From the NCBI RefSeq assembly GCF_002531755.2, contig NZ_CP034998.1, positions 2,108,001 through 2,172,000 on the forward strand: a stretch of DNA of 64,000 bases. The letters are read 5' to 3'. The first letter of the stretch is position 1. Each line of letters begins with the position of its first letter. A program made the position numbers and the translations under genes. The DNA is from Rhizobium acidisoli (GTDB lineage Bacteria; Pseudomonadota; Alphaproteobacteria; Rhizobiales; Rhizobiaceae). This document shows positions 6,965 through 15,743 of this stretch, in pieces. Under the pieces are notes generated by a model. That model saw only the letters and a list, made by a program, of their open reading frames with translations, was not told the DNA's origin and searched no databases.

Positions 6965-9178
6965 TTACTGGTTGGCAGCCACCGGCCGAACCAGCGCCGT
7001 CACGCGGCGGACGGTGACGCGGCGGTTTTCCTGTTCGGGGCCTGACGTGTTGACCTTCAGATATTGCTCGCCATAGCCCTGTGTCGCCAAGTTCTCCGGC
7101 GGGATGCCGTAGACGTCGGAGAGCACGTTCGCGACCGATTCCGCCCGCTGGTCGGAGAGGACCAGGTTGCTCTGATCGGTTCCGACGGCATCCGTATGAC
7201 CCTCAATCAGGAAGGTTTCGCTCGGATCCTTCTTCAGCACCTGGCTGATCGCGTCGGCAACCTTGCGCAGGGTGCGCGCCTGCGTCATCGGGATATCGGC
7301 GCTGCCGGTCGCGAAGGTGATCGTGTCGAGGTCGATGCGGCGCACCTTATCGCGGATACGGGCCGAATACTTCACCTCGTCAAGCGAGTAGACACGCTCT
7401 ACCGGCTCGACGGGCGGCTCGCTCAGGAACTCGTAATAATCCCGGTCCGGGTCACTGCGAGTATCGATGATGTAATCGTTGAGCGGTACGCGCAGCCGCA
7501 TCGGCGGCAAGTCGGCACCCGGATCCTCGAAATAGTCACGGTCCGGATCGTCGTAGAGGTCCTGCGAATAATAGAGCACATGCTCGCGCCCGCGGGCGTC
7601 GACGCGCGACCGCTGAATGATATCGCCATAGCGGTTCCGGATTGTCACGATTCGGTAACCCTCCGGCCGCGTGATTGTCTCGCGGTAGCGATCACCCGAC
7701 AGCTCCTCGTAACTCGGCCGTTCGCCGTCGCGCAGGAACCGCCTGTCGTCGTCGCCACGCACGATCACCCGATTGTCGTATTGGATGATCACACGATTAT
7801 CGTCGGTGCTGTCGTCGACGCGCGCGCCGTCGGGACGAACGAATTGCGGCCGCGCATCGAGCTTTCTGCCCTTCTCGCTGGTCACCGCTTCAAGCTTGAT
7901 CGTCGGCGCCGCCTTGGCGCCGCTGGAGGCCTGCGCATCGGCATCCGAGGTCGGCACCTTCACCTCCTGGGTCTCGGCGCGCATCTTGTCGCGGTCGCGG
8001 CGGCCTTCGCGGCCCTTGCTGCGGTCGGCATCCTTGTCGCTGTCGAGCACAGCCGCACCGTTCTCGACTGGCAACACGACGGTCTCGTTGCTCTTGGCCG
8101 GATCCGCGGCAATCTTCTTGCGGCGCTCGAGCTCTTCGGGCGAAGCCTTTTCCGGCGCCGGAATGGCCTGCTCGACCTGCTTGCCGCCGCTGGCATCCGG
8201 CAATGGCTGAGCTGTGTCGGTCGCCGGCGCGGTCGGCTGCGCGCCGGCGGGCTGTTCGCCGGCAGGCTTTGCGGCGGTGCCGTCCTTCGGCTCTTCGGCG
8301 GGTACGGCTTCTGGTGCCGCGGCTTTATCTTCGGTCGTCTTGCCTTCAGTTGCCTTATCTTCAGTTGCCTTGCCTTCGGCCGGCTTCTCCGCGGGTGCTG
8401 CGGCTTCGCCCTTTACGGGCTTCTTCTCTGCCGGTGCTTCGGCGGCGGGTTTTGCCTCCGGCTTGACTTCGGGCTTGGCCTGTTCCTCGGCCGGCGTCAC
8501 GGCCTCGGGAGCGGCAGTCTCGGTCTTTTCCTTGCCTTTATCCTTGCCCTGGGCCTTGTCCTGCCCTTTGGCGCGCTTGCCGCCCTCCGGCTTGGCTTCC
8601 GGCTGCGCCTGCTCCGTCTCCGGCTGCGCCTCCTTTGCCGCCGGCTGCTGTTCGGGCTGCGGCTGAGCCTCGGGCTCGGCCTGCTTCTTCGGCTTCCTCG
8701 GCTTCTCCTGCGTTATCGGCTGCTCCTGCTGCGGCGCGGCCTCCGGCTTGGCCTCGGGCTGAGCCTCCTGCTTAGCCTTCCGCTCGGGCTTGCTTTCGGC
8801 CTGCGGGGCGGGTTTTTCCTTCGGCGCTTCGGCCTTCGGCGGTTCCGGCTCTGCCTTGGGTTCGGGCGCCGGCGCCTCCTTGCGCTCGGCCTTCGGCTTT
8901 TCGGCGGGCGCCTCCTTCGGCTGCTCGGCGGCCGGTGCCTTTTCGGCCGGAGCCTCTTCCTTCTGCTTGCGCTTCTTCTTCAGCAATTCCTCATCGGAAG
9001 GCGCATCCTGAGGCGCGTCCTGCGCCACTTCGAAACTGCCTTGTTCGACTTGCCGCACGGCCTGTGCCTGCGTCGCGACGTCGCGCACGGCAGCCATTGC
9101 CGATGCCGGCTGGAATGCCAGCGAGAGGGAAAGCAGCGGAAAAGCCGCGCTTGCGAACAATCTTGATTTCATGCCCAT
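6965..9178 (-). CDS. OmpA-domain outer membrane/periplasmic protein with a long Pro-Ala-Lys-Glu tract
   Basis: The 737-residue protein has a signal peptide (about 1-28, ending ASAMA). Residues of about 50-370 form an extreme low-complexity tract of Ala, Pro, Glu, Lys and Gln with imperfect short repeats. A charged middle section follows, with many Asp/Arg/Tyr residues (YDDPDRDYFEDPGADLPP). An OmpA-type peptidoglycan-binding domain covers about 610-725 (ITFATGSADIP, IEGHTDAVG, NRRVTVRR). GAGGAA precedes the ATG at 9178. The C-terminal domain should bind peptidoglycan; the tract probably spans the periplasm as an extended tether (inference). The antisense strand is open for 700 codons because of base composition, not because of a second gene. 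Confidence 0.88.
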   Translation of the reverse strand: MGMKSRLFASAAFPLLSLSLAFQPASAMAAVRDVATQAQAVRQVEQGSFEVAQDAPQDAPSDEELLKKKRKQKEEAPAEKAPAAEQPKEAPAEKPKAERKEAPAPEPKAEPEPPKAEAPKEKPAPQAESKPERKAKQEAQPEAKPEAAPQQEQPITQEKPRKPKKQAEPEAQPQPEQQPAAKEAQPETEQAQPEAKPEGGKRAKGQDKAQGKDKGKEKTETAAPEAVTPAEEQAKPEVKPEAKPAAEAPAEKKPVKGEAAAPAEKPAEGKATEDKATEGKTTEDKAAAPEAVPAEEPKDGTAAKPAGEQPAGAQPTAPATDTAQPLPDASGGKQVEQAIPAPEKASPEELERRKKIAADPAKSNETVVLPVENGAAVLDSDKDADRSKGREGRRDRDKMRAETQEVKVPTSDADAQASSGAKAAPTIKLEAVTSEKGRKLDARPQFVRPDGARVDDSTDDNRVIIQYDNRVIVRGDDDRRFLRDGERPSYEELSGDRYRETITRPEGYRIVTIRNRYGDIIQRSRVDARGREHVLYYSQDLYDDPDRDYFEDPGADLPPMRLRVPLNDYIIDTRSDPDRDYYEFLSEPPVEPVERVYSLDEVKYSARIRDKVRRIDLDTITFATGSADIPMTQARTLRKVADAISQVLKKDPSETFLIEGHTDAVGTDQSNLVLSDQRAESVANVLSDVYGIPPENLATQGYGEQYLKVNTSGPEQENRRVTVRRVTALVRPVAANQ

Positions 9179-9507
9179 CGGGTTTCCTCGATCCTGTTTG
9201 AGCTTCCTGAAGGCCGATAGGCCCTGCTTCCGCCCCTAGCGTCGCAATGAGGCGAAACAGCGAAATGGCAATTGCCGAGCCGCCGATTTGTTCCGGTTCT
9301 AGGAAGCCGCAGATTAACCTCGCGTGAATGTTGCAGTCTGCCGACGTTCATCTCGACTGCTATTTGCACCGCCCAATTGCGATGGGATTTGTGTTGCAAT
9401 TCCATGAAAAAAAGTCTGATTATCGCCGCAAGGCGGTCTCGGACCGTTGAACTGCAGCCGTCAGCCCGCGAGAAAAAGAGCGGCGGCTACCAACAGAGAG
9501 GATCCTC
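9179..9507. promoter_or_regulatory. Divergent intergenic region, OmpA-domain gene / amino-acid binding protein gene
   Basis: This 329-bp gap carries the promoters of two divergent genes. It contains no open frame with coding character and no recognisable riboswitch. I see no strong operator palindrome. Confidence 0.35.
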
Positions 9508-10281
9508 ATGCATATCTCCACCCGTATTTTCGCGGCAGTCTCGATCGCGGCGATGTCCCTTTTCGCCGGCTCGGCCATGGCCGATGGCGAGAAGTATGTG
9601 ATCGGCACCGATTCGACCTATCCGCCCTTCGAGTTCGTCGATGCCAGCGGCACGATCCAGGGCTTCGACATCGACATCACGAAGGCGCTTTGTGCCGAGA
9701 TGAAGGCTGAATGCTCCTTCGTCAGCACCGACTGGGACGGCATCATCCCGGCGCTCAACGCCAAGAAGTTCGACATGATCGTTTCCTCCATGTCGATCAC
9801 GCCGGAGCGCCTGAAGCTCGTCGACTTCTCCAACAAGTACTACAACACCCCGCCGGCCATCGCCGTGCCGAAGGATTCGAAGATCACCGACGTTGCCGGC
9901 CTCAAAGGCAAGGTGATCGGCGCACAGACCTCGACAACGCACGCCAACTACGCCGAGAAGCACCTGGCCGACACCGAACTGAAGCTCTATCCGACGGCTG
10001 ACGAATACAAGCTCGACGTCTCCAGCGGCCGTGTCGACGCCGTCATCGACGACGTCGTCGTTCTCTCCGAATGGGTCAAATCCGACGCCGGCGCCTGCTG
10101 CAAGATCCTGACCACCCTGCCGGTCGACAAGGAAATCAACGGCAACGGCGCAGGCATTGCCATCCGTAAAGGCGATCCGCTCAAGGAAAAGCTGAACACG
10201 GCAATCGCTGCGATCCGCGCCAGCGGTGAATACAAGAAGATCCAGGACAAGTACTTCGACTTCGACGTTTACGGCGAATAA
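9508..10281 (+). CDS. Polar amino-acid ABC transporter, periplasmic binding protein (Lys/Arg/Orn/octopine type)
   Basis: The 257-residue SBP_bac_3 protein has a signal peptide (1-25, ending SAMADG). The fold signature is clear: GTDSTYPPFEF at the start of the mature chain, GFDIDITKALC, DWDGIIPAL and MSITPERLK. Cysteine pairs (AECSF, GACCK) may form disulfides as in HisJ/ArgT. AGAGG precedes the ATG. Two permease genes follow after a terminator-like hairpin, but no ATPase gene is present, so the complex must borrow an ATPase encoded elsewhere. The basic amino-acid or opine specificity is inferred from resemblance to HisJ/OccT. Confidence 0.9.
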   Translation: MHISTRIFAAVSIAAMSLFAGSAMADGEKYVIGTDSTYPPFEFVDASGTIQGFDIDITKALCAEMKAECSFVSTDWDGIIPALNAKKFDMIVSSMSITPERLKLVDFSNKYYNTPPAIAVPKDSKITDVAGLKGKVIGAQTSTTHANYAEKHLADTELKLYPTADEYKLDVSSGRVDAVIDDVVVLSEWVKSDAGACCKILTTLPVDKEINGNGAGIAIRKGDPLKEKLNTAIAAIRASGEYKKIQDKYFDFDVYGE

Positions 10282-10309
10282 GAAATTCGCTATCTGGCCA
10301 GTCAAGGTA

Positions 10310-10340
10310 ATGGCGGAAGGCTTGCTCTTCCGCCATTTTT
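10310..10340 (+). terminator. Intrinsic terminator/attenuator after the binding-protein gene
   Basis: Perfect 10-bp arms (ATGGCGGAAG and CTTCCGCCAT) enclose a 7-base loop and are followed by TTTTTG. Between a binding-protein gene and its permeases such a structure lets more binding protein than permease be made. Confidence 0.8.
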
Positions 10341-10394
10341 GTTTGACAAAGATGGCAAGATCAAAACGGCAAAAGCCGTGAGGGGAATTCACGC

Positions 10395-11201
10395 ATGGGC
10401 GGATTATTTTCCGCGCTCGGCTCCTTCTGGAGCGCACTTGTGCACATTCTGGATCCGCTGTGCGGACCCGTCGGCATCTTCACCTGGCTGGGTCAGTCGA
10501 CGATCCTTGCCTGTGGCGACACCGGCTGGGGCGACGAGATCGCACTTGGCCTGCAGGTCACCGTTTCGGTGGCAATCGTCACCCTGCCGATCGGCCTCGC
10601 CATCGGCTTCCTGGTGGCGCTCGGCCAGCAGTCGGAAGAAAAATCGCTGCGGCTGGCGGCCGGCATCTACACGACCATCTTCCGCGGCCTGCCGGAGCTC
10701 CTGACGCTCTTCATCATCTATTACGGCATGCAGATGCTGATCCAGTCTCTGCTGACCTTCGTCGGTTATGACGGACCTCCGGTCGAGATCAATGCCTTCC
10801 TCGCCGGCGTCATCGCGCTTTCGGTGGTTTTTTCAGCCTATTGTTCGGAAGTGCTGCTCTCGGCCTTTCGCGCCATTCCCAAGGGGCAATATGAGGCCGG
10901 CGACTCGCTTGGCCTGCATCACGGCCGCACGCTGCGTCTGATCATCTTGCCGCAGCTGGTGCGCATCGCCTTGCCGGGCCTGACGAACCTCTGGATGGTG
11001 CTCCTGAAGGACACCTCTTACGTCTCGATCATCAGCCTTGCCGATATCCTGCGCCAGACGAGCGTCGCCGTGCGGGTCACCAAGGAACCCTTCTTCTTTT
11101 ATGGCCTGGCCTGCTGCCTTTATCTGGTGCTGGCCATTCTCTCCTCCTTTCTGCTCGTCTATGTCGAGCGCTGGGCCAAGCGTTCGGAGATCCGCCGATG
11201 A
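10395..11201 (+). CDS. Polar amino-acid ABC transporter permease, HisQ/OccQ type
   Basis: The 268-residue inner-membrane permease has the amino-acid-type BPD_transp_1 domain (about 55-260) with several hydrophobic helices and the EAA-loop region AFRAIPKGQYEAGDSLGLHHG that contacts the ATPase. GAGG is upstream of the ATG. It follows the binding-protein gene after a terminator and overlaps the next permease gene by 4 bp, so the two permeases are probably translationally coupled and form the heterodimeric channel. Confidence 0.9.
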   Translation: MGGLFSALGSFWSALVHILDPLCGPVGIFTWLGQSTILACGDTGWGDEIALGLQVTVSVAIVTLPIGLAIGFLVALGQQSEEKSLRLAAGIYTTIFRGLPELLTLFIIYYGMQMLIQSLLTFVGYDGPPVEINAFLAGVIALSVVFSAYCSEVLLSAFRAIPKGQYEAGDSLGLHHGRTLRLIILPQLVRIALPGLTNLWMVLLKDTSYVSIISLADILRQTSVAVRVTKEPFFFYGLACCLYLVLAILSSFLLVYVERWAKRSEIRR

Positions 11202-12028
11202 GCTACGCCGAAACGCTGATCCCGCCGCAACCCGCACCTCGCGAAGTGATGAAGCCGATGACGCCGGCGCGTATGGCCGGCTATATTTTCGTCGCCGCCT
11301 GGGCTGTATTCGGCGCGCTGCTGGTGATCTCCGTCGTCAACGGCTGGGATCCGGAAAAATTCACCCGCTACGGACCGCGCTATCTCCACGGTCTCGGGGT
11401 CACGCTCAGCCTCGTTTTCATTTCCGTCATCTGCGGCGCAGTTCTGTCGCTGCCGCTTGCCGCGGCGCGCATGTCGAAGAACCGGGTGCTGAATGCGCTC
11501 GCCTACGGCTATATCTATTTCTTCCGCGGCACACCGCTGCTGGCCCAACTGTTCCTGGTCTATTACGGCCTTGGCGTATTCCGGCCGCAGCTTGAGGCCG
11601 TCGGCATCTGGTGGTTCTTCCGCGAAGCCTGGTATTGCGGCCTTTTTGCCATGACCATCAATACCGCGGCCTACCAGGCGGAAATCCTGCGCGGCGCTAT
11701 CGAAAGCGTACCGCACGGCCAGCACGAAGCGGCTGCAGCCCTCGGCATCCACAAGTTCATCGCCTTCCGCAAGATCGTTCTGCCGCAGGCCCTCATCGTC
11801 GCGCTTCGCCCTTACGGCAACGAGATCATCCTGCTAATCAAGGGCTCGGCGGTCGTCGCCATCATCACCGTGCTCGACCTGATGGGCGAGACCCGCTATG
11901 CCTTCTCCCGCACCTTCGACTACCAGACCTATCTCTGGGCAGCGATCTTCTACCTCGTCATCGTCGAGGCACTGCGCCATCTCTGGGCCTGGATCGAGCG
12001 CCGCCTGACCCGGCATCTCAAGCGTTGA
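11198..12028 (+). CDS. Polar amino-acid ABC transporter permease, HisM/OccM type
   Basis: The 276-residue protein is the second membrane subunit. A cytoplasmic N-terminal segment of about 25 residues precedes the permease domain. The HisM-type core is visible as YFFRGTPLLAQLFLVYYG and the EAA loop AIESVPHGQHEAAAALGIHKF. The ATG overlaps the stop of the upstream permease gene (11198-11201). The cluster ends here: the next gene encodes a Usg protein, not the expected ATP-binding subunit. Confidence 0.9.
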   Translation: MSYAETLIPPQPAPREVMKPMTPARMAGYIFVAAWAVFGALLVISVVNGWDPEKFTRYGPRYLHGLGVTLSLVFISVICGAVLSLPLAAARMSKNRVLNALAYGYIYFFRGTPLLAQLFLVYYGLGVFRPQLEAVGIWWFFREAWYCGLFAMTINTAAYQAEILRGAIESVPHGQHEAAAALGIHKFIAFRKIVLPQALIVALRPYGNEIILLIKGSAVVAIITVLDLMGETRYAFSRTFDYQTYLWAAIFYLVIVEALRHLWAWIERRLTRHLKR

Positions 12029-12192
12029 CGCCTGCGGTTCCGGCCTGGCAGCACTCTCGGCGCGATGCTGCCAAGTCGTTGATATCAAAAATAAATTGTC
12101 CTTTTATGAAGTATCTGTAAAGCTTCCGTTAACCACTCGCATGTTTCCATATCACGTAGCGCTAATAAGCGCACGAGTGGGAACGAGAAGAA

Positions 12193-12468
12193 GTGAACAC
12201 GATGCACAAGGACATGGAAAAACAACTGCAGGGCTATGGCCTGACGACCGCCCAGATCCTCTACCACCTGCCGGATCATCCGGCGATTCTGCAGACTTAT
12301 GTCTGGCAGGAATATGATCTCGCCCCCGATTTCCCCGAAATGCGCGGCTTCCTGAAATTCTGGGAAGAAAAGCTCGACGGACCGCTGCATTCGGTGCGCT
12401 ACATCCACCGCAAGCTGATCTCCGCGACCGAGTGGCGGGCGCTGAAGGGAGAGTTCATCCTGCACTGA
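12193..12468 (+). CDS. usg: Usg family protein
   Basis: This small soluble protein has 91 residues from GTG 12193, or 88 from ATG 12202. It matches the alphaproteobacterial Usg family across its length (LTTAQILYHLPDHPAILQ, YVWQEYDLAPDFPEMRGFL, GPLHSVRYIHRKLIS). The family is named for its place upstream of trpF in Caulobacter; its biochemical role is unknown. No trp gene is near it here. It stands alone, downstream of the transporter and convergent with the DUF2270 gene. Either start is possible because no strong ribosome-binding site separates them. Confidence 0.85.
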   Translation: MNTMHKDMEKQLQGYGLTTAQILYHLPDHPAILQTYVWQEYDLAPDFPEMRGFLKFWEEKLDGPLHSVRYIHRKLISATEWRALKGEFILH

Positions 12469-12484
12469 TCCGGCTTGCGCAGAA

Positions 12485-13210
12485 TCAGACATGTGCCTCG
12501 CCATGGCCGAATTCGCCTTGGTCGCGGACCGGGCTGAGCGCAAAACAGAGGATGCCGAGGTAGAAGACGGCGACGATGACGATGACCGCAAGGCCGGGAA
12601 TAGGCCCCAGCACGGCATTGTCGATGACATAGGTCCAGGATTGCGCCTGCAGCGCCGGCATGCCCTCCGTCTGCAACTTCGGCGTCGAGATTTTCAGGCA
12701 CCAGGCAAGAAACAGGATGGAATACATCCAGACGTAATTGCGTCTGAGCCGGCGGTGCATCGCGTCCCGATAGCTGAGCAGGAAACGCGGTTTGCGCAAG
12801 CTGCTGGCAACCACCGCGGCCCATTCTCTCCCGGCCCCTGCCTCCGGCGCCAGGATCTGCGCAAAATAGCTGCGCTCGATCTGGCGGATGCGGGCGCGGT
12901 AGATGTCGAAGAAGCGGTAGCGCCGCGCCTCGATGATCAGAAGCAGCGTCACCAGCATCATCCCGAACAGCAGAACGCCGTGATGCGAGGTCGGCGTCGA
13001 CAGCGACACCGAAAGCAGCGCCGCCACCACAGTGATTGCCCAGTTCGACGTCCGGTCGATGCGGTCGCGCCAGCTCGTCATCCGTCCGAGTTCGCCGCGG
13101 TAATAATGGCTGAGCGTATTGGTAATCTCGCCCGGCGTACCAGGCAGCAGCAACGCCCGCGCAGCCTCTCCTTCCAATACCGATGACACCCTTTCTTGCT
13201 CCGATTTCAT
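12485..13210 (-). CDS. DUF2270 family membrane protein
   Basis: The 241-residue protein contains DUF2270, an uncharacterised family. It has hydrophobic segments at about 55-72 and 74-92 after the cytosolic motif HYYRGELGRMTSWRDRID. A charged loop with ARRYRFFDIYRARIRQIE follows, then further hydrophobic stretches near 160-175 and 198-225. The start at 13210 has GGGAGGA upstream; the longer open frame upstream overlaps the divergent methyltransferase gene and is not credible. Function is unknown. Confidence 0.8.
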   Translation of the reverse strand: MKSEQERVSSVLEGEAARALLLPGTPGEITNTLSHYYRGELGRMTSWRDRIDRTSNWAITVVAALLSVSLSTPTSHHGVLLFGMMLVTLLLIIEARRYRFFDIYRARIRQIERSYFAQILAPEAGAGREWAAVVASSLRKPRFLLSYRDAMHRRLRRNYVWMYSILFLAWCLKISTPKLQTEGMPALQAQSWTYVIDNAVLGPIPGLAVIVIVAVFYLGILCFALSPVRDQGEFGHGEAHV

Positions 13211-13324
13211 GACTTTTCCTCCCTTCGTCTTGTTTTTGGCCATTCTGCGCCCACAGCCACGCCATTGCAAAACATCGAAAGCCGCCTTAGACGCATGCGT
13301 GAAACAAAAGGACGGCGGACTGCT

Positions 13325-14143
13325 ATGGCAAAGAAGATCGACGAAGAAGCCCTTGGCGAGGCCTATAACCGCGCTCTGGCGCTGGAAAAGGCCGGCGATG
13401 TCGACGCGGCCGTTGCAGCCTATGAGGAAGTCCTGGCGATTGATCCCGACGATCATGGCGGTGCAGCCGTGCGCATCGCCGCGATGGGCCGGGGCGAGAC
13501 GCCGGTCAGGGCGCCGGACGCCTATGTCGAGACCCTGTTCGACCAGCATGCCGAGGTTTTCGAAGACGTGCTCGTCGAGCAGCTCGGCTATCACGTGCCG
13601 ATGCTGGTGCGCCAGCGGCTGCAGGCGCTGAAGCTCGGGCCGTTCAAGCGACTGCTCGATCTCGGCTGCGGCACGGGCCTCACCGGCGGCGCGCTCCGCG
13701 ACCTCTGCGCCGATATGACCGGCCTCGACCTTTCGGAGAAGATGGTCGAGGTCGCCCATGAGAAGGACCTCTACGAGACGCTCTTCGTCGCCGAGGTCGA
13801 GGACTTCCTCGACGACAATGATGAGGAAGCCTTCGATATCATCACCGCCACCGACGTGCTGCCCTATCTCGGCGCGCTCGAACCGCTGTTCTTCGGCGCC
13901 GCCGAGAACCTGACGCCCGGCGGCCTGTTCATCTTCTCCTCGGAAACCCTGCCGGAGGAGACCCTTGCCGGCCGCGCCTACATGGTCGGCCCGCACCAGC
14001 GCTTCGCCCATGCTGACGCCTATGTGAAAGAACGCCTGGCGGCCACCGGCTTCGAGCTCGTCGAGATATCGGATATCAATGTGCGCATGGAAGACGGCCA
14101 GCCGACGCCCGGCCATCTGGTGATCGCCAGATATATCGGCTGA
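13325..14143 (+). CDS. TPR-containing class I SAM-dependent methyltransferase
   Basis: The 272-residue protein has one or two TPR-like helices (about 8-45, YNRALALEKAGDVDAAVAAYEEVLAIDPDD), then a class I methyltransferase fold with motif I LLDLGCGTGLTGG, GLDLSEKMVEVA and the motif IV region IITATDVLPYLG. The start is ATG 13325 after GGACGGCGG; it fits the family start. TPR-methyltransferases of this layout are common in alphaproteobacteria, with unknown protein or small-molecule substrates. It diverges from the DUF2270 gene across a gap of about 114 bp. Confidence 0.85.
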   Translation: MAKKIDEEALGEAYNRALALEKAGDVDAAVAAYEEVLAIDPDDHGGAAVRIAAMGRGETPVRAPDAYVETLFDQHAEVFEDVLVEQLGYHVPMLVRQRLQALKLGPFKRLLDLGCGTGLTGGALRDLCADMTGLDLSEKMVEVAHEKDLYETLFVAEVEDFLDDNDEEAFDIITATDVLPYLGALEPLFFGAAENLTPGGLFIFSSETLPEETLAGRAYMVGPHQRFAHADAYVKERLAATGFELVEISDINVRMEDGQPTPGHLVIARYIG

Positions 14144-14245
14144 GGCAATAGTTACACGATCGACGAACTATCTGTTGCGCATTCCTTTCCGACCTGATAC
14201 TTAGTCGGTCGGTAAAGTTTTCCACCTAACAGGAAAGGTCGCCGC

Positions 14246-14932
14246 ATGTCGCTCGTGTTCTATGGGCATCCGCTCGCCTCCTTCTGCCACAAAGTGTTGG
14301 TCGCGCTTTACGAAAACGGCACGCCCTTCGAAAACCGCCTCGTCGATCTCTCCGACGAGGCCTCGCGTGCCGATCTTTTCCGCTTCTGGCCGATCGGCAA
14401 GATGCCGCTGCTGCGGGACGAAGCGCGCGACAGCACGGTTCCCGAGACGTCGATCATCATCGAATATCTCGATCATTATTATCCCGGCCCCGTTTCCCTG
14501 CTGCCGCTGGAAATCGACCGGGCGCTGCAGGTCCGCCTCTGGGATCGCTTCTTCGACCACTATGTCCAGGCGCCGATGCAGACCATCGTCAGCAATCGCC
14601 GGCGCCCCGAGGGCAAGGAGGACGAGACGGAGGTGGCCGCCTGCAAGGCGACACTTGCCACCGCCTATGCGATGATCGAAAAACAGCTCTCCGAGAGCTC
14701 ATGGATCTCGGGCGAGGCCTTTACCATGGCCGATTGCGCCGCCGCCCCCGCCCTCTTCTACGCCGAGACGCTGGTCCCGTTTTCAGAGGAGCAGCAGAAG
14801 CTTCGCGCCTATTACGACCGGCTACTCGCCCGCCCATCCTTTGCAAGGGCGCTGGAAGAGGCCCGCCCCTATTTCAAGTTCTATCCCTACCATGACAGGC
14901 TGCCCAGCCGCTTCCGGGATGCGGCGGGATGA
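14246..14932 (+). CDS. Glutathione S-transferase family protein
   Basis: The 228-residue protein has an N-terminal thioredoxin-like domain (about 2-80: YGHPLASFCHKVLVALYENG, then the glutathione-binding PIGKMPLL and ETSIIIEYLD) and an all-helical C-terminal domain (about 90-215; FTMADCAAAPALFYAE). The Ser12-Phe-Cys14 pair is near the position of the GST catalytic residue. AGGAAAG lies upstream. Its stop overlaps the ArsR start by 4 bp, so it is probably co-transcribed with the ArsR-AHSA1 pair. Confidence 0.87.
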   Translation: MSLVFYGHPLASFCHKVLVALYENGTPFENRLVDLSDEASRADLFRFWPIGKMPLLRDEARDSTVPETSIIIEYLDHYYPGPVSLLPLEIDRALQVRLWDRFFDHYVQAPMQTIVSNRRRPEGKEDETEVAACKATLATAYAMIEKQLSESSWISGEAFTMADCAAAPALFYAETLVPFSEEQQKLRAYYDRLLARPSFARALEEARPYFKFYPYHDRLPSRFRDAAG

Positions 14933-15270
14933 TCGACGGCCAGGCGGGACTCGATCGCATGTTCCACGCGCTTTCCGATCGCAGCCGTCGCGGCATGATC
15001 GACCGCCTCGGCCGCGGCCCGGCTTCTGTCACCGAGCTGGCCGCGCCGCTTGCGGTTGCCCTGCCGACGGTGATGAAACATCTGCAGGTGCTGGAGGAAA
15101 GCGGCCTCGTACTCTCCGAAAAATCCGGCCGGGTGCGAACCTACCGCCTGCAGCAGGACGCGCTTGCCGCCGTCGAGCGCTGGGTGGAACAGCGAAAGAG
15201 CCGCTGGAACGCTACCTTCGACAGGCTGGATCAATATCTCGCCGAAGAATCGGAGACCTTTTCCGAATGA
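14929..15270 (+). CDS. ArsR-family transcriptional regulator (first copy)
   Basis: This 113-residue winged-helix regulator has the ArsR HTH at about 8-90 (MFHALSDRSRRGMIDRLGRGPASVTELAAPLAVALPTVMKH in outline). It lacks the metal-binding cysteine motif, as in the subgroup that pairs with AHSA1/SRPBCC proteins. It overlaps GST upstream and AHSA1 downstream by 4 bp each, giving a compact three-gene unit. It probably represses its own operon; the ligand is unknown. Confidence 0.9.
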   Translation: MIDGQAGLDRMFHALSDRSRRGMIDRLGRGPASVTELAAPLAVALPTVMKHLQVLEESGLVLSEKSGRVRTYRLQQDALAAVERWVEQRKSRWNATFDRLDQYLAEESETFSE

Positions 15271-15743
15271 CGACACGATCCGCCGAACACACCACCCTCG
15301 TCATCGAGCGGCGCCTGAAGGCGCCGGTCGCCCGCGTCTTCCGCGCCTGGTCGACACCGGAGGCCAAGCGCCAATGGTTCGCCTGCCATGGCGAATGGGC
15401 GCCGCTGGAATACAGACTCGACTTCCGTCCCGGCGGTACCGAGCGGAACCATGTCGCCGATACCGACGGGCTTTTACATGCTTTTGACGCCCATTACATC
15501 GATATCGTGCCTGATTCCCGCATTATCTATGCCTATGAGATGAAGCTCGGCGAAAGGCGCATTTCCGCCTCGCTCGCCACCGTCGCCTTCGAAGCCGACC
15601 CCGAGGGCACCAGGATGATCTTTACTGAACAGGTGGTCTTTCTCGACGGCTACGCCGACAACGGCGCACGCCTCCAGGGCACACAAATCGGTCTCGACAA
15701 TCTCGAACTTTTTCTGGAGCGCGAGGCGAGCCCGATCCATTAG
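15267..15743 (+). CDS. SRPBCC/AHSA1 domain protein (first copy)
   Basis: The 158-residue protein has the AHSA1/START-like fold: TLVIERRLKAPVARVFRAWSTPEA at the N-terminus, a WFACHGEW turn, DFRPGG, and the EQVVFLDGY beta strand. The start is ATG 15267, overlapping the ArsR stop. Such proteins bind hydrophobic ligands and are often encoded with ArsR regulators. The 3' end overlaps the convergent DUF1801 gene by 4 bp. Confidence 0.87.
   Translation: MTTRSAEHTTLVIERRLKAPVARVFRAWSTPEAKRQWFACHGEWAPLEYRLDFRPGGTERNHVADTDGLLHAFDAHYIDIVPDSRIIYAYEMKLGERRISASLATVAFEADPEGTRMIFTEQVVFLDGYADNGARLQGTQIGLDNLELFLEREASPIH

Noticed and set aside
7900..8980. Short tandem-like repeats that might suggest a CRISPR array
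   Set aside because: They are in-frame codon repeats of Pro, Ala, Glu and Lys within a coding region, with no regular spacers.
7064..9166. A 700-codon open frame on the plus strand opposite the OmpA-domain gene
   Set aside because: It is exactly antisense to the low-complexity tract, is composed of Leu/Arg/Gly runs, and has no domain or ribosome-binding site. It is a base-composition artefact.
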